Origin: Candidatus Limimorpha equi
GTDB lineage: Bacteria > Bacteroidota > Bacteroidia > Bacteroidales > F082
NCBI GenBank assembly: GCA_018065885.1
Contig: JAGHSL010000230.1
Span: forward strand, 1 to 5,134
Direction: 5' to 3'
Length of the DNA: 5,134 nt
Shown here: in pieces, positions 1-5,134 of the stretch
How the letters are laid out: each line of letters begins with the position of its first letter
How positions within the stretch are numbered: position 1 is the first letter of the stretch
Translations under genes and position numbers: made by a program
The notes under the pieces: model-generated
Told to the model about the DNA's origin: nothing
The model's input: only the letters and a program-made list of their open reading frames with translations
Database searches by the model: none

Positions 1-336
1 AGCTTGTTGCCTGGCTTCTCCTTTTCAGCTGCCTCGCAGCAATCGGCTCATTTCCGCATTTCGGGAACGGGCGTCAGCGAAAGCCAAGACCATCTTGCGG
101 CGGCTTTTCCGAATCCTGCAAACAGCACTCTGAACATTCCAATAAACGACATCACCTCTGATGTTTCACACATTCAGATTTACAACTTGTTGGGTGAGAA
201 ATGTCTCGATTGCAATATTTGTAAAAACGGGAATCTCATCACAATCGACACGCAAAACCTTGAAGCAGGGGCATACCTCTACCAAGTAGTTTCCGCTGAC
301 AGGATTCTTACAAAAGGAAAATTCGTAAAAGAATGA
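1..336 (+). CDS. C-terminal end of a T9SS-secreted protein (type A sorting domain), 5' truncated by window edge
   Basis: The reading frame is open from base 1 to the TGA at 334-336 (111 codons plus stop), so the start and most of the protein lie upstream of the window. About codons 36-111 form a type A C-terminal sorting domain of the Por/type IX secretion system. There is a PNP motif at visible codons 37-39 (FPNPANSTLNI), a central strand IQIYNLLGEK, and a closing LEAGAYLYQV...KGKFVKE that ends the protein on a lysine/glutamate pair. In known cargo this domain directs outer-membrane export by T9SS and is then removed or replaced during attachment to the surface. The first ~35 visible codons, rich in Ser and Ala, are the tail of an unidentified passenger, so the enzymatic or adhesive role is unknown. 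The next gene begins 26 bases later on the same strand (its in-frame upstream ATG even overlaps this stop as ATGA), suggesting one transcript. Confidence 0.9.
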   Translation, partial: SLLPGFSFSAASQQSAHFRISGTGVSESQDHLAAAFPNPANSTLNIPINDITSDVSHIQIYNLLGEKCLDCNICKNGNLITIDTQNLEAGAYLYQVVSADRILTKGKFVKE

Positions 337-362
337 CAAACAACAACTTAAATTTTAAAACA

Positions 363-1463
363 ATGAAAAAAAGTATATTTTTAATGGCAGCACTGCTTTC
401 GGTGATGCTATGTGTAAAAAATGCAAATGCACAAAATGAAGATCCTGTGGTTGGCTCATATTTGAATGTCGGCAGCAGCAATGTGATAGGCGATGGTGTT
501 GATTATGGTAATGCCATTGGCTTGCAAAACGAAATCCATTCAAATTGTTCCTTGGCAGCAGGAAGTTTCAACACCATCTATCGACTTAGTCCATGCTCTG
601 CAATTTTTGGCAACCATAACATTATATCAGCAATGGATGGCTTTATCGTAGGCAGTTCAAACATTACGGCATGCGATTTAGCTATGGCTTTTGGCTCAAA
701 TTTAACTGTGGCAGGTCTCAATTCCATTTCGTTTGGAAGTGGTTATTACAATGGTGTAGAGTCCATTCAATTTGAGAATACCATAAATTGCTCTTTTACG
801 GTCGGCTTCAACAGTACAAAACCGACCTTTCTGGTTTATGGCCCAAGAAATGTTGGAGATGTTATTGATATGACGGGTAAAATCGCCATAGGTGATGTCT
901 CTGGAGATGAACTAAGAGATACTGATGCTAAAATGATTATCCGTTCCGACGAAGGCGAAAAGGCAGGCATCATCCTTGAACCGAAGCAACCCGAGACAAA
1001 TAGCACTTTCATCAGGTTGCACGACGAAAACCACGGCATCAGTGTTGGCACAAACGGCGAGATGTGCATCAACAGCGGTGCTGAAAACAACCAGCTACCA
1101 TTAACCTTAAACGGCAAGGTCGGCATCAATGCTGCAAACGATATTGAAGGCTTTTCGCTGACTGTCGGCGGAGGCATCATTACCGATGAAGTGCTCATTA
1201 AGGATGTCAGCGCATGGCATGATTATGTCTTTGGCAAAAATTACGGCCTCATGCCTTTGAACGAACTGAAAGCCTACATCAGCGAAAACCAGCACTTGCC
1301 CGATGTGCCATCGGAAAAGGAAGTGATGGAAAACGGCATCGAACTGAGCGAAATGCAAGGCATCCTCCTGAAAAAAATCGAGGAACTTACACTTTACACA
1401 CTGAAACAGCAGGAAATCATCGAAAGCTTGCAAAGTCGCATTGAAGAATTAGAAAGAAAGTAA
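363..1463 (+). CDS. Secreted fibre-like protein with YadA-type beta-roll repeats and Bacteroidota tail-fibre-like C-terminus
   Basis: The protein is 366 residues from the ATG at 363. An in-frame ATG at 333 would add ten polar residues ahead of a textbook signal peptide, so 363 is preferred; the A-rich, SD-less leader is normal for the phylum. Residues 1-23 form a signal peptide: MKK, a hydrophobic core, then ANA with likely cleavage before Q24. Residues ~31-134 hold seven degenerate 14-16 residue repeats built around G-x-x-N, resembling the left-handed beta-roll of trimeric autotransporter heads. Residues ~160-280 are beta-rich and unassigned. Residues ~286-345 (HDYVFGKNYGLMPLNELKAY, HLPDVPS, GIELSEM) match a C-terminal module frequent in Bacteroidota proteins annotated as tail-fibre or S74-like. 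The end (~335-366) is a heptad-like Leu/Ile coiled coil, suggesting trimerisation. No T9SS sorting domain is present, so the export route and ligand are unknown. It is probably co-transcribed with the preceding T9SS cargo gene. Confidence 0.85.
   Translation: MKKSIFLMAALLSVMLCVKNANAQNEDPVVGSYLNVGSSNVIGDGVDYGNAIGLQNEIHSNCSLAAGSFNTIYRLSPCSAIFGNHNIISAMDGFIVGSSNITACDLAMAFGSNLTVAGLNSISFGSGYYNGVESIQFENTINCSFTVGFNSTKPTFLVYGPRNVGDVIDMTGKIAIGDVSGDELRDTDAKMIIRSDEGEKAGIILEPKQPETNSTFIRLHDENHGISVGTNGEMCINSGAENNQLPLTLNGKVGINAANDIEGFSLTVGGGIITDEVLIKDVSAWHDYVFGKNYGLMPLNELKAYISENQHLPDVPSEKEVMENGIELSEMQGILLKKIEELTLYTLKQQEIIESLQSRIEELERK
453..764 (+). repeat. Protein-level 14-16 residue beta-roll repeats (about seven units)
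   Basis: Within the fibre-like protein, the repeat glycines fall at residues 37, 53, 67, 83, 97, 111 and 125, giving spacings of 16, 14, 16, 14, 14 and 14. Six of the units continue as GSSN, GLQN, GSFN, GNHN, GSSN and GSN, and the last as GSGYYN. The residues just before each glycine alternate small and hydrophobic (for example SLAAG, SAIFG, AMAFG, SISFG). This periodicity is typical of YadA-like head repeats. The DNA is too diverged to form a nucleotide repeat. Confidence 0.7.
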
Positions 1464-1479
1464 AGTTGTTTAAAAAACA

Positions 1480-1524
1480 ATTTCGAGATAAGTAATTGAA
1501 AATGTCAATTGCTTATCTCGAAAT
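1480..1524. terminator. Bidirectional intrinsic terminator between convergent genes
   Basis: A 19-bp stem (1480-1498 with 1506-1524, one T-G wobble at 1493/1511) closes a 7-base loop AAAATGT. The outer arm is TTTCGAGATAAG with CTTATCTCGAAA. On the plus strand it is followed by ATTTTGTTT; on the minus strand by TTGTTTTTT. It sits 16 bases after the fibre gene stop and 28 bases beyond the stop of the convergent methionine aminopeptidase gene, so it can serve both. Confidence 0.85.
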
Positions 1525-1552
1525 ATTTTGTTTGGAAACTTCCACAGAAAAA

Positions 1553-2407
1553 TCAATGCGTCAGGATTTCCAATCCTGTTTCGGTCATCACGAAAGTATG
1601 TTCCCATTGGGCTGAGGGCAGTTCGTCTTCGGTGATAACGGTCCAACCGTCGGCACTGTCGATGAAGACTTTCCAAGTGCCCATATTGATCATCGGCTCG
1701 ATGGTGAATACCATACCCGGCACCAGCAACATGCCCGTGCCTTTCTTGCCGTAGTGCAGCACTTCGGGGTCTTCGTGGAATTTCAGTCCCCCGCCATGGC
1801 CGCAAAGGTCGCGCACCACGCTGAAACCGTTCTTATGTGCATGTTTTTCAATGGCATAGCCGATGTCGCCGACAAAGCCGAAAGGTTTGGCAGCTTCCAT
1901 CCCGATTTCGAGACATTCCTTGGCCACCTGCACCAGTTTTTCTTTTTGCGGCGTGGTCTTGCCGATGATGAACATACGCGAAGCGTCGGCATAATAACCG
2001 TCCAAGATGGTCGTGCAGTCCACGTTGATAATGTCGCCTTCCTTCAGGATTTCCTTTGCCGAAGGAATGCCGTGGCAAACCACTTCGTTGATGGAAGTGC
2101 AGACACTTTTCGGGAAACCTTCGTAACCCAAAGTGGCAGGAATGGCGTTATGTTCAATGGTGTAATTATGAACGATTTCGTTGATTTCCAAAGTACTCAT
2201 GCCGGCATGAATCTTTTCCCCGACCAAATCGAGGATAGCCGTATTGATGACACCGCTGCGGCGGATGCCTTCAATCTCTTCGGGAGTGCGGATGAGTGTG
2301 CGTTTCGGCACCAAGGCACCACGGTTTTCAAAAGCCATAACTTTTCTATCCAATGCTGTAGGTTCCTCTCCGGCTGGAACGCGCCATCTTTTTCTCCTTG
2401 TGAACAT
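1553..2407 (-). CDS. map: Methionine aminopeptidase, type I
   Basis: This cytosolic metalloprotease removes the initiator methionine from nascent proteins when the second residue is small. The product is 284 residues. The five metal ligands are all present: D130 (NVD), D141 (YADASRMF), H204 (CGHGGG), E237 (FTIEPM) and E269 (SAQWEHT). H112 (VCHGIP) and H211 (FHEDPEV) match the substrate-handling histidines. All but the last sit exactly 33 residues later than in the E. coli enzyme (D97, D108, H171, E204, H79, H178; E235 is offset by 34), so the catalytic fold is complete and the protein carries a basic N-terminal extension of about 33 residues (FTRRKRW...). The ATG at 2405-2407 is supported by a -7 promoter box 19 bases upstream. 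The gene stands alone, convergent to the fibre gene and divergent from the nucleotidyltransferase gene. It is not beside secY/infA, where Bacteroidota often carry a map gene, so it may be a second copy; that is inference. Confidence 0.95.
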   Translation of the reverse strand: MFTRRKRWRVPAGEEPTALDRKVMAFENRGALVPKRTLIRTPEEIEGIRRSGVINTAILDLVGEKIHAGMSTLEINEIVHNYTIEHNAIPATLGYEGFPKSVCTSINEVVCHGIPSAKEILKEGDIINVDCTTILDGYYADASRMFIIGKTTPQKEKLVQVAKECLEIGMEAAKPFGFVGDIGYAIEKHAHKNGFSVVRDLCGHGGGLKFHEDPEVLHYGKKGTGMLLVPGMVFTIEPMINMGTWKVFIDSADGWTVITEDELPSAQWEHTFVMTETGLEILTH

Positions 2408-2426
2408 ATTGCAATTGTTTGAGGCC

Positions 2427-2435
2427 GCAAAAATA
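2427..2435 (-). promoter_or_regulatory. Bacteroidota -7 promoter element of map
   Basis: Read on the minus strand this is TATTTTTGC, a full match to the phylum consensus TAnnTTTG. It lies 19 bases before the map ATG, so transcription would start roughly 10-14 bases ahead of the gene. No good -33 TTG/TTTG element is seen at the expected 19-21 base spacing, so the call rests on the -7 box and position only. Confidence 0.6.
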
Positions 2436-2492
2436 CGGAAATTATGTGAAAACGTTTGTCTCTCAACGCAAATTACCGATAATTATTCATTA

Positions 2493-2507
2493 ATTTGACA
2501 TTCAAAT
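2493..2507. repeat. Short AT-rich inverted repeat upstream of map
   Basis: ATTTGA and TCAAAT are perfect 6-base arms around CAT. The dyad lies about 60 bases upstream of the map -7 box. It could be an operator half-site pair, but such short AT-rich dyads arise easily by chance in DNA of this composition. Confidence 0.25.
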
Positions 2508-2721
2508 AATTAACAAATGATTTGCGGTTGTTTTTCTTCATAATGAATGAATTAAATCATTTTTTCATAGAATTGCGTCTGCGGAAAAAAGACGGTCATT
2601 TGTGTGGTAAAAGGAATGTTCCCTACCAGCGAAACTATAACAGAAACAATGCTTTTGAATTTTCCCAAAGAAACGCTTGCTAATTCATAAGAATAATAAC
2701 AAAAACTGTATTTCGCACATA

Positions 2722-2756
2722 TTTTCCCATAAAAAAGAGAAAAAGTTTACCTTTGC
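2722..2756 (+). promoter_or_regulatory. Promoter of the nucleotidyltransferase-ABC transporter operon
   Basis: The -7 box TACCTTTGC at 2748-2756 fits TAnnTTTG exactly. A T-rich TTTT at 2722-2725 stands in for the -33 element, with 22 bases between the two, slightly long. The box ends 13 bases before the ATG at 2770, which rules out the longer frame starting at 2677 and implies a very short leader. The same arrangement recurs at 5097-5134. Confidence 0.65.
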
Positions 2757-2769
2757 AAAAAATTCCACG

Positions 2770-3069
2770 ATGAATTATATCGGAAAATACCGTCCGCTGA
2801 TTATTGCCCTCTGCCAGCAGCATAAAGTGAAACAACTGTTTGTGTTCGGCTCCGTTCTCACTGACCGGTTCAATCCCGACAGCGACATCGATTTAGAAGT
2901 GTATTTCGAAAATATTCCTCACGAAGATGATGTGGACAACTATTTTAACTTTCAAGATGCACTTCAGGAACTCTTTGGACGTGAAGTGGATTTGTTAGAA
3001 GGCAATGCCATCCAAAATTACATTCTTAAGAACAATATTGACCGCAACAAACAATTGATTTATGAATGA
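2770..3069 (+). CDS. Minimal nucleotidyltransferase, MntA-like (GSX10DXD)
   Basis: This 99-residue protein is essentially only the pol-beta-type nucleotidyltransferase core. The signature G27-S28 is followed after exactly ten residues by D39-I-D41 (FGSVLTDRFNPDSDIDLEV), and a third acidic residue, D74, lies in REVDLLE; together these are the expected metal-binding carboxylates. Family members transfer a nucleoside monophosphate to a target. In MntA/HepT (MNT-HEPN) toxin-antitoxin pairs the enzyme AMPylates the HEPN toxin. No HEPN gene follows here: the next gene, 28 bases on, is an ABC exporter, so the substrate is unknown and a toxin-antitoxin role is unsupported. Similar short solitary proteins with a conserved DLLE...AI.N tail are, from memory, common in Bacteroidota. 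The start at 2770 is chosen because a promoter box ends 13 bases earlier and there is no other methionine in the core. The longer upstream frame is rejected. Confidence 0.88.
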   Translation: MNYIGKYRPLIIALCQQHKVKQLFVFGSVLTDRFNPDSDIDLEVYFENIPHEDDVDNYFNFQDALQELFGREVDLLEGNAIQNYILKNNIDRNKQLIYE

Positions 3070-3097
3070 ATATGTAAAATAATCACATTATTATACT

Positions 3098-4897
3098 ATG
3101 AACATCTGGCAACTTTTCAAAAACATCAAGCCGTTTGTAAAGCCATACAAATGGTTGGTTTTCATTACTTTAATCTTAACTCTCATCGGTTCGTTGATGG
3201 CTCAGGTCAACGCTATCGTCTTGGATTGGACCGTTGACGAAATCAACGACCTTGTCACGGCAGGTGTCGAATGGGGAGCTCAGGCTATTCACATCGTCAC
3301 CATCATCGCTTGCGTGCTTTTGGGCAAGGAAATCCTTTCCGCCGTCATCACCTTTGCGCAGAACTATTTCGGCGAGCGCATGAGGATTTTCGTTTCGCGC
3401 GACCTCTCGCAAAGCGTCATCGAAAAGGTGCTGACTTTCCGCATGGCTTTCTTTTCCGAAACGGAAAACGGCACCGGCAAGCTCCAGACCCGTATCGACC
3501 AAGGCGTGAGCAGCCTCTCGCGCACCGTGCAGAATTTTTTCATCGATTTGCTGCCGCTGTTCACCAGCGCCTTGCTCGCCTTGATACTGATGTTCGCCGC
3601 CAATGTGTATGTCGGTTTGGTGGCTTTGGCCATTGTTCCGATTTATTTCTTCATCACTTACCGTCAGGCAAAAAGGCTGAAAGGCTGGCGCCGCGAGATG
3701 CGTTCCATGCTCGAGACCAAGAGCCATGGCATCATGAACATTATTGAGTCAATCAATGTCATCAAGTCGTTCAACCGCGAGCAGATTGAAGCCGAAAAAC
3801 AACTGACAATCCAAAATAATGTCACGCAAAACCAGATGAACACCCGCAAGGTGAGTTTCTATTACAACGGCGTGAAGAGTTTTGTGAAACAGGTGGGCAC
3901 GGTTTTGGTCATCATCCTCACGGCTTATCTTGTGCTGAAAGGCTATCCGGGCATGACCATCGGTAAAATCATGTATCACGTCATGCTGTTCAGCAATGTG
4001 GTGGCACCTATCACCCAGTTGCAGCGCATTTTCGACGATATGAACGATGCTTTGATTTATGCCGAAGGCTTCTTCAGCATCCTCCATTCCGATGCCGATG
4101 TCGAGCAGAGTGGCGATTACAAAGCCGAAAAGATTCACGGTAATTTCACCATTTCGGGTGTTGATTTCACTTATCCGAATGGCACCAAGGCCTTGCATAA
4201 CATCAACATGGACATTCAGCCGGGCAAGATTACCGCTTTCGTGGGTCTGTCGGGTGCTGGTAAGAGTACCATTGTCAACCTTTTGGACAAATTCTATGCG
4301 CCCGATTGCGGTAGCATCCAGCTCGATGGCGTTGATTTGAAGGATTACGACACGCATTTCCTTCGCGAAAACATCGGATTGGTGCTTCAGAAAAACCACA
4401 TTTTCGATGGTTCGATTGAAGAAAACATCCTTTACGGCAACCCGAATGCCACGCACGAAGATGTGGTTGAAGCCGCCAAGAAAGCCTATATCTACGACCA
4501 AATCATGGCACTGCCCAAGCAGTTTGAGAGCAAGGCCGACCAACTTTCGGGCGGTCAGCAGCAGCGCATCGCCATTGCTCGCATGTTCCTCAAGAATCCG
4601 CCTATCATCTTCTTGGACGAGCCAACCGCATCGTTGGATGCCATCTCGACGGAACAAATCAAGAACAGCATCGACGCCATCAAGAAAGACCGCACCGTCA
4701 TCATCATTTCGCACAGCATCTCGCAAATCATTGATGCCGACATCATTTATGCCTTGAAAGATGGCCGCGTCGAGCAATCGGGCGACCCTGACGAAGTCTA
4801 TAAGAAAGGTGGCATCTACAAGGAAATCATCGACGCTTCGGCTCGCAGCCTGAACATCGAAAAGATTGCAAGGACGATTGATTGCGATGATGATTGA
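3098..4897 (+). CDS. ABC exporter half-transporter (fused membrane and ATPase domains)
   Basis: The 599-residue inner-membrane protein has the MsbA/Sav1866 layout and should act as a dimer that exports a substrate using ATP. Six hydrophobic helices lie at about residues 18-41, 64-87, 147-167, 169-187, 262-281 and 286-305. The ATPase domain follows with A-loop Y359, Walker A GLSGAGKST (383-391, K389), Q-loop Q431, signature LSGGQ (483-487), Walker B IIFLD with catalytic E508, D-loop SLD (512-514) and H-loop H539. All ATP-hydrolysis residues are present. The segment before LSGGQ (LPKQFESKADQ) is about four residues shorter than usual and lacks the TxVGExG X-loop. The substrate (lipid, drug or peptide) cannot be told from sequence, and no peptidase domain is fused. 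It starts 28 bases after the nucleotidyltransferase gene with no promoter box between them, so the two are probably one operon, closed by the terminator at 4917. Confidence 0.93.
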   Translation: MNIWQLFKNIKPFVKPYKWLVFITLILTLIGSLMAQVNAIVLDWTVDEINDLVTAGVEWGAQAIHIVTIIACVLLGKEILSAVITFAQNYFGERMRIFVSRDLSQSVIEKVLTFRMAFFSETENGTGKLQTRIDQGVSSLSRTVQNFFIDLLPLFTSALLALILMFAANVYVGLVALAIVPIYFFITYRQAKRLKGWRREMRSMLETKSHGIMNIIESINVIKSFNREQIEAEKQLTIQNNVTQNQMNTRKVSFYYNGVKSFVKQVGTVLVIILTAYLVLKGYPGMTIGKIMYHVMLFSNVVAPITQLQRIFDDMNDALIYAEGFFSILHSDADVEQSGDYKAEKIHGNFTISGVDFTYPNGTKALHNINMDIQPGKITAFVGLSGAGKSTIVNLLDKFYAPDCGSIQLDGVDLKDYDTHFLRENIGLVLQKNHIFDGSIEENILYGNPNATHEDVVEAAKKAYIYDQIMALPKQFESKADQLSGGQQQRIAIARMFLKNPPIIFLDEPTASLDAISTEQIKNSIDAIKKDRTVIIISHSISQIIDADIIYALKDGRVEQSGDPDEVYKKGGIYKEIIDASARSLNIEKIARTIDCDDD

Positions 4898-4916
4898 AAA
4901 TCGTCAAATCTTGAAA

Positions 4917-4948
4917 CAAAAAATGCTGTCTTTGGACAGCATTTTTTG
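4917..4948 (+). terminator. Intrinsic terminator of the nucleotidyltransferase-ABC operon
   Basis: A perfect 14-bp stem (4917-4930 with 4935-4948) with GC-containing centre TGCTGTC/GACAGCA and loop TTTG is flanked by six As on the left and six Ts on the right. It begins 19 bases after the ABC gene stop. An outer pair of arms, TTGAAA (4911-4916) and TTTCAA (4961-4966), can extend the structure across a 12-base bulge. Confidence 0.88.
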
Positions 4949-5096
4949 TAGTATTTGTTGTTTCAAACAGCAAATAAAAGGTTTATAAAAACAACCAGAT
5001 AAAACAGGGAGTTTGTTGTCTATCGGCCTTTCAATGTCATCGGCCAAAACGTATGAATGTTCAATTCCTGCTATCTGATTATTTGTGTTTTTCGGC

Positions 5097-5134
5097 CATA
5101 TTTTCACCCAAACATCATTTCTTCGTACTTTTGC
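5097..5134 (+). promoter_or_regulatory. Promoter for a gene just beyond the right edge
   Basis: The window ends on TACTTTTGC (5126-5134), an exact TAnnTTTG -7 match. TTTT at 5101-5104 lies 21 bases upstream, at a fitting -33 distance. The gene it drives is outside the window. The stretch from the terminator to here (4949-5096) has no credible coding frame. Confidence 0.55.

Larger units (their letters stand above)
2408..2769. other. Divergent intergenic region (362 bases) between map and the nucleotidyltransferase gene
   Basis: This AT-rich stretch contains the -7 box of map (2427-2435, minus) and the promoter of the nucleotidyltransferase gene (2722-2756, plus). It also holds a short dyad, ATTTGA-CAT-TCAAAT, at 2493-2507. 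A 46-codon plus-strand frame (2543-2683) has no recognisable product and no matching promoter. No RNA gene, mobile element or strong hairpin was found between about 2510 and 2720. Confidence 0.6.

Noticed and set aside
349..356. TAAATTTT as a -7 box for the fibre gene
   Set aside because: It lacks the final G of TAnnTTTG and lies only six bases before the ATG at 363, too close to act as its promoter.
333..362. Alternative start of the fibre gene at the ATG overlapping the previous stop (ATGA)
   Set aside because: It would place ten polar residues before a canonical MKK signal peptide; the ATG at 363 gives a normal signal sequence.
1754..2422. Plus-strand frame of 222 codons opposite map
   Set aside because: It is an antisense shadow of a fully conserved methionine aminopeptidase, and its translation has no family features.
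2576..2594. CGTCT/AGACG hairpin in the intergenic region
   Set aside because: A 5-bp stem with a 9-base loop is too weak to call a terminator or structured RNA.
2677..2769. N-terminal extension of the nucleotidyltransferase to 2677
   Set aside because: The extension is Lys/Asn-rich low-complexity sequence, covers an exact TAnnTTTG promoter box, and is not part of the family core.
3070..3097. Remnant of a HEPN partner gene after the nucleotidyltransferase
   Set aside because: Only 28 AT-rich bases separate it from the ABC gene, with no coding trace.
3749..4777. Long minus-strand frame (342 codons) opposite the ABC transporter gene
   Set aside because: It is the antisense shadow of a gene with all ABC motifs intact; such long opposite frames arise from codon bias.
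5023..5097. Three TCGGCC copies (5023, 5040, 5092) as a possible operator array
   Set aside because: The copies are six bases long, irregularly spaced and without shared flanks, so chance is sufficient.
4904..5107. 67-codon minus-strand frame
   Set aside because: It runs through the terminator hairpin, overlaps the right-edge promoter, has no recognisable motif, and has no promoter box of its own visible.

Overview
The window looks like a chromosomal segment from a Bacteroidota bacterium, most likely of the order Bacteroidales. Three signs support this. A type IX secretion (T9SS) sorting domain ends the first gene. The second gene ends in the fibre-protein C-terminus common in this phylum. 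Several promoters fit the Bacteroidota -7 element TAnnTTTG, and Shine-Dalgarno sequences are absent. Genus or species cannot be read from the sequence. No tRNA, rRNA, CRISPR array, insertion sequence or phage integration site was seen.

Layout. Positions 1-1463 (+) hold a surface/secretion pair: the 3' end of a T9SS cargo protein, then 26 bases later a secreted, repeat-containing fibre-like protein with a YadA-like beta-roll head and a coiled-coil end. A strong hairpin at 1480-1524 terminates this unit and also the convergent gene at 1553-2407 (-), a type I methionine aminopeptidase with all metal ligands and an extended N-terminus. A 362-base divergent intergenic region (2408-2769) carries a -7 box for each flanking gene. 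From 2770 (+) runs a likely two-gene operon: a minimal nucleotidyltransferase (GSX10DXD, MntA-like) without a HEPN partner, then a full-length homodimer-type ABC exporter half-transporter (3098-4897). A classic intrinsic terminator follows at 4917-4948. The last 34 bases contain a promoter for a gene just outside the window.

How the genes work together. The first two are probably co-transcribed envelope or surface proteins. The methionine aminopeptidase is an independent housekeeping-type enzyme. The nucleotidyltransferase and ABC exporter probably share one promoter, but no functional link can be proved from sequence.

Nothing here is a clearly new system. The points most worth a second look are the beta-roll/fibre protein beside a T9SS cargo, the solitary nucleotidyltransferase in front of an exporter, and an ABC exporter whose nucleotide-binding domain lacks the usual X-loop motif.
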